64,000 nt of DNA from Enterobacter sp. EA-1 (GTDB lineage: Bacteria > Pseudomonadota > Gammaproteobacteria > Enterobacterales > Enterobacteriaceae): positions 3,906,001 through 3,970,000 of the forward strand of contig CP025776.1 in the NCBI GenBank assembly GCA_002886105.1. Direction: 5' to 3'. Shown here piece by piece: positions 51,105 to 62,010 of the stretch (positions within the stretch are counted from its first letter, which is position 1; every line of letters begins with the position of its first letter). The notes below the pieces were generated by a model, which was not told where the DNA came from, did not search any database, and worked only from the letters and a program-made list of their open reading frames with translations. Made by a program: the position numbers and the translations under genes.

Positions 51105-51992
51105 ATGTTTAAGCAATACCTGCAAGTAACGAAACCGGGCATTATTTTTGGCAATCTGATCTCCGTGATCGGGGGGGTTCCTGCTGGCTTCCAAAGGCCA
51201 CATTGACTATCCCCTGTTCGTCTACACGCTGATTGGCGTGTCGTTGGTGGTCGCCTCGGGTTGTGTTTTCAACAACTACATCGACCGTGACATCGATAAA
51301 AGATGGAGCGGACGAAAAACCGTGTGCTGGTCAGAGGGCTGATCTCGCCAAACGTGTCGCTGGTGTACGCCGCCTTGTTGGGTATTGCTGGCTTTATGCT
51401 GCTGTGGTTTGGTGCTAATCCGCTGGCCTGCTGGCTGGGGGGTAATGGGGTTCGTGGTATATGTAGGCGTCTACAGCCTGTATATGAAACGTCACTCCGT
51501 TTACGGTACGCTGATTGGTTCTCTCTCCGGCGCCGCGCCGCCGGTGATTGGCTACTGCGCTGTGACCAACGAGTTCGACAGCGGTGCGCTGATCCTGCTG
51601 GCTATTTTTAGCCTCTGGCAGATGCCGCACTCCTACGCCATTGCGATTTTCCGTTTTAAGGATTATCAGGCGGCGAACATTCCGGTACTGCCGGTAGTCA
51701 AGGGCATTTCCGTAGCCAAAAACCATATCACGCTGTATATCCTCGCGTTTGCCATCGCCACACTGATGCTGTCGCTGGGCGGTTACGCCGGTTACAAATA
51801 CCGGTGGTTGCCGCGGCGGTAAGCCTCTGGTGGTTAGGGATGGCGCTGCGCGGCTATAAAGTGGCGGATGACAAAGTGTGGGCGCGCAAACTGTTCGTCT
51901 TCTCGATTGTCGCTATCACTTCGCTCTCCGTGATGATGTCCGTCGATTTTATGGTGCCGGATTCGCACAGTCTGCTGACTTACGTCTGGTGA
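51105..51992 (+). CDS. cyoE: Protohaem IX farnesyltransferase (CyoE), frameshifted
   Basis: A UbiA-family prenyltransferase of about 295 aa: [20 protein letters not shown], the first aspartate motif [50 protein letters not shown] (second motif region) and about seven to nine helices. Shifts near 51180, 51300, 51440 and 51805. It converts haem b to haem o with farnesyl diphosphate for subunit I. Last gene of the operon, followed by a UUCG-loop terminator. Confidence 0.97.
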
Positions 51993-52008
51993 TCCATACC
52001 GCGATATA

Positions 52009-52032
52009 AAGGGTGCTTCGGCACCCTTTTTC
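52009..52032 (+). terminator. cyo operon terminator
   Basis: AAGGGTGC-TTCG-GCACCCTT followed by T5: a stable UUCG tetraloop stem 16 bp after cyoE. Confidence 0.93.
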
Positions 52033-52138
52033 ATTCTGCCGCCCCCGAAACCGAAGGGTAATATTTGTTAATCAAGCTGTTATTTACCCCGCCCTGCCCC
52101 CGCACTACACTATGTCCGGTTTTCAATTTGAGGTAGTA

Positions 52139-53503
52139 ATGAACGATTACAAGATGACGCCGCGAGTTGCGCGCCACCTCGGGGTTTAGGGACTGTTTTC
52201 TCATTGCGCATGCTTGGCATGTTTATGGTCCTGCCCGTTCTGACCACCTATGGTATGGCGCTGCAGGGCGCCAGCGAAGCCCTGATAGGCCTCGGCGATT
52301 GGCATTTACGGCCTTGCGCAGGCGGTCTTTCAAATTCCGTTTGGCCTGCTATCGGACCGGATCGGGCGTAAGCCGCTGATTGTCGGTGGGCTGGCGATCT
52401 TTGTCGTCGGCAGCGTCATTGCCGCACTCTCCGATTCGATCTGGGGCATTATCCTTGGCCGCGCATTACAGGGTTCCGGCGCCATTGCCGCCGCCGTTAT
52501 GGCGCTACTTTCCGATCTCACCCGTGAACAAAACCGCACAAAAGCGATGGCGTTTATCGGCGTCAGCTTTGGCGTTACCTTCGCTATCGCCATGGTGTTG
52601 GGTCCGATAATCACCCACCGGCTGGGCCTGCATGCCCTGTTCTGGATGATTGCCGGACTGGCGCTGGCGGGTATCGCACTCACCCTGTGGGTGGTGCCGA
52701 ACAGCCAGTATCACGTGCGAAACCGCGAGTCGGGCATGGTGAAAGACTGTTTCCGTATGGTGATGGTCAACCCCAAATTGCTGAAGCTCAATTTTGGCAT
52801 TATGTGCCTGCATATTTTACTGATGTCGACCTTTGTGGCTCTGCCCGGTCAGCTCGAATCAGCAGGCTTCCCCGCGCCGGAACACTGGAAAATCTACCCC
52901 GGGTCACCATGCTGGTTTCCTTCGTCTCGGTAGTGCCGTTTATTATTTACGCCGAAATGAAACGCCGCATGAAACGCGTATTCCTGTTCTGCGTGGCGCT
53001 GCTGCTGATTGCTGAAATTGTGCTGTGGGGTGCCGGGCCGCACTTCTGGGAAATCGTTATCGGGGTCCAGCTTTTCTTTCTTGCTTTTAACCTGATGGAA
53101 GCGTTGTTGCCTTCGTTAATCAGCAAGGAAGCGCCTGCCGGTTACAAAGGGACAGCGATGGGGATTTACTCCACCAGCCAGTTTATTGGCGTGGCTATTG
53201 GCGGTTCGCTGGGCGGTTGGGTGGATGGGTTGTTCGACTCGCAAACGGTATTTCTGGCAGGGGCGTTGCTGGCAGCGATCTGGTTACTGGTTGCCAGCAC
53301 GATGCAAGAACCGCCTTACGTCAGTAGCCTGCGTATCGCTATTCCGGATGATGTTGCGATCAATGCGGCGCTCACGCAGCGTCTGCAAAGCCAAAGCGGG
53401 GGTAAGTGAAGTGATGGTGGTGGCGGAAGAGCGTAGCGCTTATGTCAAAATCGACAGCAAAGTGACCAACCGTTTTGAGGTTGAGCAGGCCATTGCAGGC
53501 TAA
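52139..53503 (+). CDS. yajR: YajR, MFS transporter with C-terminal YAM domain, frameshifted
   Basis: MFS signature GIYGLAQAVFQIPFGLLSDR then IGRKPLIVGGLAIFVVGSVI (motif A), LGRALQGSGAIAAAVMALLS, and the second half FFLAFNLMEALLPSLISKEA. The C-terminal ferredoxin-like YAM domain reads VMVVAEERSAYVKIDSKVTN. About 453 aa. Shifts near 52170, 52300, 52905 and 53395. A drug-proton antiporter by family; the natural substrate is unknown. Followed by a hairpin shared with convergent yajQ. Confidence 0.95.
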
Positions 53504-53510
53504 GTTAACG

Positions 53511-53530
53511 CCTCTCCCTTACGGGAGAGG
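53511..53530. terminator. Hairpin between convergent yajR and yajQ
   Basis: CCTCTCCC-TTAC-GGGAGAGG, a perfect 8-bp stem in the 37-bp gap. It lacks a T tract on either side. Confidence 0.5.
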
Positions 53531-53540
53531 TAGTTTGACA

Positions 53541-54037
53541 TCAGTCGCGGAAGTTTTTGAACTGGAACGGCTGACCTAAATTGCCGCCGCGCACCAGCGC
53601 CATTACGGATTGCAGGTCATCGCGGGACTTCCCGGTAACGCGGATCTCTTCGCCACCGGATCTGCGCCTGCACTTTCAGTTTGCTGTCTTTAATCAGCTT
53701 GATGATTTTCTTCGCTGTCGGCGCATCAATGCCCTGCTTCAGTTTCGCTTCCACAAACCAGAGGTTTTGCCGCTGTGAACAAACTCTTCCGGCACCTCAA
53801 GCGACGCGCCTTCAATACCGCGTTTCAGCAGTTTACCGCGCAGGATATCCAGCAACTGGTTAACCTGAAAATCTGATTCGCTCAGTACCTTAATCGTCTG
53901 TTTTTCTTCGTTCCAGTTCAAAAGTGGCTTCCAATGTTGCGAAAATCAAAGCGTGTTGCCAGTTCACGGGTCGCATTCTCTACGCCGTTTTGCACTTCAC
54001 GCATTTCAACTTCGGAAACAATATCGAAAGATGGCAT
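53541..54037 (-). CDS. yajQ: YajQ nucleotide-binding protein, frameshifted
   Basis: [20 protein letters not shown], then [34 protein letters not shown] and, in other frames, [20 protein letters not shown] and [20 protein letters not shown], ending FQFKNFRD. About 163 aa with shifts near 53918, 53770 and 53660. A two-ferredoxin-fold protein; YajQ homologues bind nucleotides, and c-di-GMP in Xanthomonas. Role here not established. Strong Shine-Dalgarno (AGAGGAGA). Confidence 0.95.
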
Positions 54038-54175
54038 CTTTTCTTCTCCTCTGTATTTGTTGCGATGCATAATACCCGCAACGATGCATAACTCAACTTG
54101 TAATACTGGAAGCTTAGCTGACAGCGCTATAATGGTTGGAAGCAACACCGGCGCAGTTGCAGGTGAGGAGGATAA

Positions 54176-55085
54176 ATGAGAATTACCGTACTCGGATGCG
54201 GTGCTTTAGGGCAATTGTGGTTAACGGCCTTGTGTAAGCACGGGCATGAAGTACAAGGATGGTTACGCGTTCCACAGCCGTTTTGCAGTGTGAATGTCGT
54301 TGATGAAGACGGCTCCATTTTTAACGAATCCCTGACGGCCAACGATCCTGAATTTCTGGCTCGCAGCGACTTACTGCTGGTCACGCTGAAAGCGTGGCAG
54401 GTTTCCGATGCAGTGAAGGGCCCGGCCTCCGTGCTCTCCCCGACAACGCCCGTTTTACTGATCCATAACGGCATGGGCACCGTGGAAGAACTCAAAGCAC
54501 TGCCCAATCCTCTGCTGATCGGCACTACGACCCATGCCGCCCGTCGTGACGGTAATGTGATTGTGCATGTCGCCAGCGGAACAACCCACATTGGTCCGGC
54601 GCGGCAACAAGACGGTGACTTCAGTTACCGGCGGACATTCTGCAGGACGTGCTGCCAGACGTCGCCCGGCATAACACCATTCGCCCGGCGCTGTGGCGCA
54701 AGCTGGCGGTGAACTGCGTGATCAACCCGTTGACCGCGCTGCGTGACTGTAAAAACGGCGACCTGCGGGATTTTCCGGATGAGATCCAGAAAGTCACCCG
54801 CGAAGTGGCCGCGGTGATTGAGCGTGAAGGCCACCATATCTCGCCAGACGATTTACTGTCTTATGTACATCAGATCATTGAAAATACGGCGGAAAATATC
54901 TCGTCAATGTTGCAGGATGTGCGCGCGATGCGCCACGGAGTGTGATTATATCACCGGCTATTTACTCAAACGGGCGCGTGCGCATGGCATCGCGGTGCCG
55001 GAAAATGCCCGTTTGTATGAAATGATTAAACGTAAGGAGAGTGAGTATGAGCGCATCGGCTCTGATATGTCTCGCCCCTCGGTAG
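54176..55085 (+). CDS. panE: 2-dehydropantoate 2-reductase PanE (ApbA), frameshifted
   Basis: NADP-binding Rossmann motif [15 protein letters not shown] at the start, [40 protein letters not shown], and the catalytic Lys in [20 protein letters not shown]. About 303 aa. Shifts near 54625, 54938 and 55080; restored, it ends at the TAG 55083-55085. It reduces ketopantoate to pantoate for coenzyme A synthesis. Its 3' end overlaps yajL by about 39 bp, as in E. coli. AGGAGG before the ATG. Confidence 0.96.
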
Positions 55086-55640
55086 TGAAGAGACCGAAGC
55101 GGTTACCACTATCGATCTGCTGGTGCGTGGCGGCATTGCCGTCACCACCGCCAGCGTCGCCAGCGATGGCAACCTGACCATCACCTGCTCCCGCGGCGTT
55201 AAACTGCTGGCGGATGCGCCGCTGGTTGCCGTGGCGGATGGCGATTACGACATTATCGTGCTGCTCGGCGGGCTGAAAGGCGCGGAGTGTTTCCGTGACA
55301 GTCCGTTACTGGTGGAAACGGTGCGCCAGTTTCATCTTTCCGGGCGTATTGTCGCGGCGATTTGCGCGGCGGCTGGCACCGTACTGGTGCCGCACGAGAT
55401 TTTCCCGCTCGGTAATATGACCGGTTTTCCGGGCCTGAAAGAAACCATTCCGGCCGATCAGTGGCAGGATAAACGCGCGTGGTGTGGGGATCCCCGGGTC
55501 AATTTACTCACCAGCCGGGGGCTGGCACCGCCATTGACTTCGGACTGAAAATCATTGATCTGCTGGTCGGGCGCGAGAAGGCCCATGAGGTAGCCTCACA
55601 ATTGGTGATGGCGGCGGGGATCTATAATTACTACGAATAG
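55047..55640 (+). CDS. yajL: YajL, DJ-1/PfpI-family chaperone/deglycase-like protein, frameshifted
   Basis: Begins [20 protein letters not shown] after restoring one base near 55080. [11 protein letters not shown]-like [20 protein letters not shown] follows, then the nucleophile elbow [20 protein letters not shown] with the conserved Cys. Ends [20 protein letters not shown] then YNYYE. 196 aa. Further shifts near 55370, 55485 and 55530. Homologue of human DJ-1; protects against oxidative and carbonyl damage. A REP-like hairpin follows before convergent thiI. Confidence 0.95.
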
Positions 55641-55649
55641 AGTAGTATA

Positions 55650-55676
55650 CCGGATGGCGGCGTGTTCCCCATCCGG
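55650..55676. repeat. REP-like palindrome between yajL and thiI
   Basis: CCGGATGG (55650-55657) and CCATCCGG (55669-55676) around CGGCGTGTTCCC. CGGATGGCGGCG is the classic enterobacterial REP core; it may also stop transcription from both sides. Confidence 0.65.
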
Positions 55677-55684
55677 CATCTTCA

Positions 55685-57133
55685 CTACGGGCGATAAACC
55701 TTCACGTTCTGGGAAGCCCTGCTCGCGCAGGTAGAGCGCCTGAAGGCGACTCATCACACCGCGTTCACACCACAGCAGCCGGGTTTTGCTCTGATCGAGA
55801 TCGCCAAATTTGGTGCTCAGCTTGTAGAACGGCAGCGAAACCACGTCGACACCCTCCAGCTGTAATGGCTTGTCATCCTGTTCATCAACAGAACGAATAT
55901 CCAGCACCACATCATTCGGTCCAAAGCCGCTGACGGTTTCAACTTCAACCACGTCTTCTTTGGTCTGCTGGGCGATTTCACGAATATCGATGTTGCTGGC
56001 ATCCGCAACCACCTGATCGAGAATCGCAAAATCGAAATGCGCTTCTTCCGCTTCGATCTTCGCTTTTACCGCTTTTACCGTCGGGCTTTTGGAGATCACG
56101 CCGCAATATTCCGGCATGGTGCGGGCGAAATCCTCGGTACCGATTTCGCGCGCCAGATCGATGATGTGCTCTTTGTCGTAGGAGATCAGCGGGCGCAGCA
56201 CCAACGTATCAGACACGTTATCAATCAGTCGCAGGTTGGTCAGCGTCTGGCTGGAGACCTGACCCAGCGCTTCACCGGTAACCAGCGCCTGCACCCCGTA
56301 GCGTTCTGCCACTTTTGACGCTGCACGTACCATCATACGTTTCAGCACCACGCCCATCTGGCCGTCATCCACTTTTTCAAGGATCTCGCCGACCACCGGC
56401 TCAAAGTTAATCGCCACAAAACGCACGGTGCGAGCTACCAAAACGGTTCCACAGATAATGCGCCACCGGCGAACGCCGATTTCATGGGCCGCACCGCCAA
56501 GGTTAAAGAAGCAATAGTGCACGCGACAGCCACGGCGCATCAGCATATAACTGGAAACGCCGGAATCGAACCCACCGGAAATCAGCGACAGCACATCTTC
56601 CTGGGTGCCAATCGGGAAACCCCCGATACCTTCGTAACGGCCTTTAACCAGCAGCAGACGATCGTCTTCAATTTCGAGGTTAACCGTCACATCCGGGTGA
56701 GTCAGTTTGACGCGCGCCGACTCAACATGCTGGTTCAGACCGCCGCCGACATAGCGTTCCACTTCAATGGAGCTGAATTCGTGCTTACCGCGGCGTTTCA
56801 CGCGTACGCAGAAGGTTTTCCCTTCAATCTGCTCACGGTACTGCACCAGCGCTTTTTCCAAAAATGTCGTGCAGCGAAGTGAAAGGGACGTCTTCCACTT
56901 CCAGAATATGGTGAATACCCGGAATGCGGGTTAGCGCGTCGCGGATAGCCGGGCGCTGGTTTTCATCTTTGGCGCGGACTTCCAATGTTGTCCCAGTGGC
57001 GGACAACAGCAAGCGTCTCGTCATACTGCTTTAGAACGTTACGAATGTTCCCGGTAAGAATTTTAATAAAGCGCAAACGCACAGATTGGCTTTTGATGGT
57101 GATTTCCGGGAACAATTTAATGATAAACTTCAT
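55685..57133 (-). CDS. thiI: tRNA 4-thiouridine synthase/sulphurtransferase ThiI, frameshifted
   Basis: [20 protein letters not shown] (ferredoxin-like/THUMP domain), PP-loop [39 protein letters not shown], and a C-terminal rhodanese domain with the active Cys in [14 protein letters not shown]. The 1,449-bp span equals 482 aa, as in E. coli. Shifts near 56985, 56870, 56450 and 55712; the restored end is NVKVYRP. It thiolates U8 of tRNA and passes sulphur to ThiS for thiamine. Confidence 0.96.
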
Positions 57134-57349
57134 GGCGGCAATGGTTCGTTGGCAAGCCCGTAAGGCCTGTGAAGGGAAAAAATACAGCAGCCCATACCCG
57201 CGGCTGCATCCGAGGGCGCGCAAGTATACCACCATCGCGAAGATCTTGTGCAACGCATTACCATTGCGCGTTATTTGCTTAGTTCCGCGACTTCGCTACC
57301 ATAACGTCATTGGATTGAGTCGGAAAAACAGAAGAGTCAGACATTCACT

Positions 57350-57593
57350 ATGCCAAAGAAAAATGACGCACCGGCCAGTTTTGAAACTGCGCTGAGCGAA
57401 CTGGAACAGATTGTCACTCGTCTTGAAAGCGGCGATCTCCCGCTGGAAGAGGCGCTCAATGAATTTGAACGTGGCGTGCAACTGGCGCGCCAGTGGACAG
57501 GTAAAACTGCAGCAGGCGGAACAACGCGTGCAAATCCTGTTGTCCGACAACGAAGAAGCGCCGCTTACGCCTTTCGCACCGGATACCGAGTAA
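57350..57593 (+). CDS. xseB: Exodeoxyribonuclease VII small subunit XseB, one frameshift
   Basis: [48 protein letters not shown], then in another frame [20 protein letters not shown]. About 80 aa, all-helical coiled coil. One shift near 57495. Binds XseA to form ExoVII, which degrades single-stranded DNA. Its TAA abuts the ispA ATG (TAAATG). Confidence 0.96.
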
Positions 57594-58493
57594 ATGGATT
57601 TTAACCAACAGCTGCAAACCTGTGTTGATCAGGCCAACGACGCGCTGCGTCGTTTTATCGATCCGCTACCCTTTCAGAACACTCCTCTGGTTGAGGCCAT
57701 GCAATACGGCGCACTATTAGGCGGTAAACGGCTGCGTCCATTTCTGGTTTACGCCACCGGCAGCATGTTTGGTGTGAGCCGGCAAACGCTGGACGCTCCC
57801 GCCGCTGCGGTGGAGTGCATTCATGCTTATTCGCTGATCCATGACGATCTGCCCGCCATGGATGACGATGATTTACGCCGTGGTCTGCCAACGTGCCATA
57901 TCAAGTTTGGCGAAGCCAATGCCATCCTCGCGGGAGATGCATTGCAAACGCTGGCGTTCTCGATCCTTGCCGATGCGCCCATGCCGGAAGTCGCCCCCGC
58001 GATCGACTGAGTCTGGTTTCAGAGCTGGCTACCGCCAGCGGTGCGGCCAGGATGTGCGGCGGTCAGGCTCTGGATCTGGCCGCAGAAGGTGAGCAGGTTT
58101 CGCTGGATGCACTGGAACAGATCCATCGCCATAAAACCGGCGCGCTGATTCGCGCAGCGGTCAGAATGGGAGCGTTAAGCGCTGGCGACAGAGGCCGGGA
58201 AGCATTGCCGTTGCTCGATCGCTATGCGGAAAACATCGGTCTGGCTTTCCGAGGTTCAGGATGACATTCTGGATGTTGTCGGCGATACTGCGACGCTTGG
58301 TAAGCGCCGGGCGCCGATCAGCAACTTGGTAAAAGCACCTATCCCGCACTGCTGGGCCTTGAGCAAGCCCGGACAAAAGCCCGCGACCTGATTGACGATG
58401 CCCGCCGGTGCACTAAGCCAGCTGTCGGCACAATCACTGGATACAACGGCACTGGAAGCACTGGCGAATTACATAATCCAGCGTGATAAATAA
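57594..58493 (+). CDS. ispA: Farnesyl diphosphate synthase IspA, frameshifted
   Basis: [40 protein letters not shown], the first Asp-rich motif [18 protein letters not shown] and the second motif [17 protein letters not shown] (split by a shift). Ends [12 protein letters not shown]. About 299 aa. Shifts near 58003, 58185, 58245, 58305 and 58405. It condenses IPP with DMAPP and GPP to farnesyl diphosphate. Being central to isoprenoid supply, its frameshifts are strong evidence for sequencing error. Confidence 0.97.
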
Positions 58494-58518
58494 ACCAACA
58501 TGCTATAACGAGTTGCTG

Positions 58519-60379
58519 ATGAGTTTTGATATAGCCAAATACCCGACGCTGGCGCTGGTTGATACCACACAAGAGTTGCGTCTGCTGCCGAAAGAGAGCC
58601 TGCCGAAGCTGTGCGACGAGCTGCGTCGCTACCTGCTGGATAGCGTGAGCCGTTCCAGCGGGCACTTCGCTTCCGGGCTTGGCACGGTCGAGCTGACCGT
58701 TGCGCTGCACTACGTCTACAACACCCCCTTCGACCAGCTGATCTGGGACGTTGGCCATCAGGCCTATCCGCACAAGATCCTGACCGGACGCCGGGACAAA
58801 ATCGGCACTATCCGGCAGAAAAATGGCCTGCACCCCTTCCCGTGGCGTGGCGAAAGCGAATATGACGTACTGAGCGTGGGCCACTCATCCACCCTCAATC
58901 AGCGCCGGGATCGGTGTTGCCGTCGCGGCCGCGAAGGAGGGCAAACAGCGGCGCACCGTCTGCGTGATTGGCGACGGCGCGATCACCGCCGGGATGGCGT
59001 TCGAAGCCATGAACCACGCCGGGGATATTCGCCCCGATATGCTGGTGGTGCTCAACGACAACGAAATGTCGATTTCCGAAAACGTCGGTGCGCTGAATAA
59101 CCATCTGGCGCAACTGCTTTCCGGCAAGCTTTACTCCACGCTGCGCGAGGGCGGTAAAAAGTCCTCTCCGGCGTACCGCCGATCAAAGAGCTGATCAAGC
59201 GTACCGAGGAACATATCAAAGGTATGGTCGTACCGGGTACGCTGTTTGAAGAACTGGGCTTTAACTATATCGGCCCGGTGGACGGGCATGACGTGCTGGG
59301 GCTGGTGCAAACGTTGCGCAATATGCGCGACCTGAAAGGCCCGCAATTCCTTCATATCATGACCAAGAAAGGCCGCGGGTATGAGCCGGCTGAAAAGATC
59401 CGATCACCTTCCACGCAGTGCCAAAATTCGATCCCACCAGCGGAACATTACCGAAAAGCAGCGGCGGAATGCCTCTTATTCGAAAATCTTCGGCGACTGG
59501 CTATGCGAAACGGCGGCCAAAGATAACAAGCTGATGGCGATCACCCCGGCCATGCGTGAAGGCTCCGGTATGGTGGAATTTTCACGTAAATACCCGGATC
59601 AATACTTCGATGTCGCCATCGCCGAGCAACATGCAGTGACGTTTGCTGCGGGCACGGCCATTGGCGGTTACAAACCCGTCGTGGCGATCTACTCGACGTT
59701 CCTGCAACGCGCCTATGACCGGTGATCCACGATGTGGCGATCCAGAAACTGCCGGTGCTGTTCGCTATCGATCGCGCAGGGATTGTCGGCGCCGACGGGC
59801 AAACGCACCAGGGGGCCTTTGATATCTCCTATCTGCGTTGCATTCCCGATATGGTGATCATGACGCCGAGCGACGAAAACGAGTGTCGCCAGATGCTGTT
59901 CACCGGTTATCACTATGCCGAGGGGCCAAGTGCGGTGCGCTACCCACGGGGGCAACGCCGTTGGCGTGCCGCTGCAACCGCTGGAAAAACTGCCTCTCGG
60001 TAAGGGGTTGGTGAAACGTCGTGGTGAGAAACTGGCGATCCTCAACTTCGGTACCCTGCTGCCGGAAGCGGAAAAAGCGGCGGAGGCGCTGAACGCGACG
60101 CTTATCGATATGCGTTTTGTTAAGCCGCTGGATGAAGCCCTGATTCTGCAAACCGCCGTCACCCATGACGCTCTGGTCACGCTGGAAGAGAATGCCATTA
60201 TTGGCGGCGCGGGCAGCGGCGTGAATGACGTCCTGATGGCTCACCGTAAACCGGTGCCGGTACTGAATCTTGGCCTGCCAGACTTCTTTATCCCGCAAGG
60301 TACGCAGGATGAAGCGCGCGCAGACCTCGGGTTGAATGCCGCAGGCATTGAAGCCCGCATCCGTCACTGGCTGGTCTGA
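58519..60379 (+). CDS. dxs: 1-deoxy-D-xylulose-5-phosphate synthase Dxs, frameshifted
   Basis: 620 aa as in E. coli. Begins [20 protein letters not shown]; the thiamine-diphosphate site reads [20 protein letters not shown] and [20 protein letters not shown]; the transketolase domain has [20 protein letters not shown] and [20 protein letters not shown]. Shifts near 58895, 59165, 59395, 59480, 59720 and 59955. Condenses pyruvate and glyceraldehyde 3-phosphate, the first step of the MEP pathway. Operon xseB-ispA-dxs. Followed by an inverted repeat before yajO. Confidence 0.97.
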
Positions 60380-60387
60380 CCCTCCCT

Positions 60388-60436
60388 TTCCACTCCTGCT
60401 ATGCTTAAACGTACGTTTTGACGAGCAGGAGTGGAA
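60388..60436. promoter_or_regulatory. Nested inverted repeat between dxs and yajO covering the yajO ribosome-binding site
   Basis: TTCCACTCCTGCT (60388-60400) is the exact reverse complement of AGCAGGAGTGGAA (60424-60436); the 23-nt loop contains the palindrome AAACGTACGTTT (60407-60418). The downstream arm includes AGGAG, the yajO Shine-Dalgarno, 2 bp from the yajO start. It could mask translation on read-through transcripts or end dxs transcription. Confidence 0.7.
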
Positions 60437-60438
60437 CC

Positions 60439-61411
60439 ATGCAATACAACACATTAGGAAAAACAGATCTTCGGGTTTCCCGCCTTTGCCTTGGCTGCAT
60501 GACATTTGGCGAACCTGACCGGGGTAAACACTGGACGCTGCCGGAAGAGAGCAGCCGCCCGATTATCCGGCGCGCGCTGGAAGGCGGTATCAACTTTTCG
60601 ACACCGCGAACAGTTACTCTGACGGCAGCAGTGAAGAGATTGTTGGTCGCGCGCTGCGCGATTTTGCCCGCCGCGATGAGGTGATTGTTGCCACCAAAGT
60701 CTATCACCGTGGGGGATCTGGCGGAAGGCTCTCTCCCGGGCGCAGATCCTGCGCTCCATTGATGACAGTCTCAAACGTCTGGGTATGGAGTATGTCGACC
60801 TCCTGCAGATCCATCGCTGGGATTACACCACGCCGATTGAAGAAACCCTCGAAGCGCTTAACGATGTGGTGAAAGCCGGTAAAGCGCGCTATATCGGTGC
60901 GTCTTCCATGCATGCCCGGCAATTTGCCCAGTGCGCTGTCGCTCCGTGCGGAACACGGTTGGGCGCGTTTTGTCACCATGCAGGATCACTACAATCTGAT
61001 CTACCGGGAAGAAGAGCTCGACATGCTGCCGCTGTGCGACAAAGAAGGGGTCGCGGTGATCCCGTGGAGCCCGCTGGCACGCGGTCGTTTAACCCGTCCG
61101 TGGGGAGAAACCACCGCCCGTCTGGTCTCCGATGAGTTTGGTAAAACGCTGTACAGCGAAACCGATGAAAACGATGCGCAGATTGTAGAGCGCCCACGGC
61201 AGGTGTAGCAGAAGAGACGGGGGCCTCGCGCGCGCAAGTGGCGCTGGCGTGGTTACTCAGCAAACCGGCCATTGCCGCACCGATTATTGGCGCATCCCGG
61301 GAAGAGCAACTCGACGAACTGCTGGGCGCAGTGGATTTAACGCTGAAGCCGGAGCACATCGCCGAACTCGAAACGCCGTATCAGCCACATCCGGTGGTGG
61401 GGTTTAAATAA
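60439..61411 (+). CDS. yajO: Aldo/keto reductase YajO, frameshifted
   Basis: [29 protein letters not shown]; the restored [20 protein letters not shown] carries the catalytic Asp/Tyr, followed by [10 protein letters not shown] (Lys), [20 protein letters not shown] (His) and [20 protein letters not shown] for NADPH binding. Ends [10 protein letters not shown]. About 324 aa with shifts near 60598, 60710, 60740, 60930, 61195 and 61225. In E. coli YajO is reported to influence 1-deoxyxylulose-derived phosphate or thiamine precursor metabolism, but the substrate is uncertain. Located after dxs as in E. coli. Confidence 0.95.
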
Positions 61412-61414
61412 CAA

Positions 61415-61448
61415 ACAGCCCGGCAGCGTTTCGCTTACCGGGCCTGTA
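61415..61448. terminator. yajO/pgpA terminator hairpin
   Basis: GCCCGG (61418-61423) pairs with CCGGGC (61438-61443) between the convergent yajO and pgpA genes. Only a short T-poor tail follows. Confidence 0.5.
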
Positions 61449-61493
61449 TATTTCGCTGCCGGAAAGGCGTTAACCCTCCTCGGCACAGCACCA

Positions 61494-62010
61494 TTAAATC
61501 AGCCCAATCGGCCAGTGATGCCCAATCAGGTACAGCAACCCGGCGGCGATGATCCCGGCGACAATATCGTCCACCATGATCCCCATCCCGCCGTGAACGT
61601 TGCGATCAAACCAGCGGATTGGCCACGGCTTCCACATATCCGGATACGGAACAGCACAAACCCCACGGCCACCCACTGCCAGTCATGGGTGGGTAATGCC
61701 ATCAGCGTTATCCACATCCCAATGAATTCATCCCAGACAATGCTGCCATGATCGTGTACGCCCATATCTTTTGCCGTCTGGTGACAAAGATAGACGCCAA
61801 TGGAAATGCCCAGCATCACCAGCAGTGAATAGATCTGCCGGGGGTAAAAACGTCATCCCCCACCAGAAAGGAATCGAGGCCAGCGAGCCCATCGTTCCGG
61901 GTACTATCGGGCTCAAACCACTGCCAAAGCCGGTAGCCAGCAGATGCCGGGGGATTGCGTAAATTGAGGCGGCTTTTGGCGATGTCTTTAGTGCGCGGCA
62001 AAGTGGTCAT
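61494..62010 (-). CDS. pgpA: Phosphatidylglycerophosphatase A PgpA, frameshifted
   Basis: [20 protein letters not shown], then [14 protein letters not shown]-type residues ([20 protein letters not shown]), [40 protein letters not shown], and the end [20 protein letters not shown]. About 171 aa with three or four hydrophobic helices. Shifts near 61940, 61845 and 61650. Dephosphorylates phosphatidylglycerophosphate in the inner membrane. Its start overlaps the thiL stop by 23 bp. Confidence 0.95.

Noticed and set aside
55485-55500. GGGGATCCCCGGGT resembles a cloning polylinker (BamHI/SmaI), suggesting vector contamination.
   Set aside because: It falls inside yajL where GAT CCC CGG GTC encodes the conserved D-P-R-V; extra G residues are another indel. 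Flanks are normal yajL.
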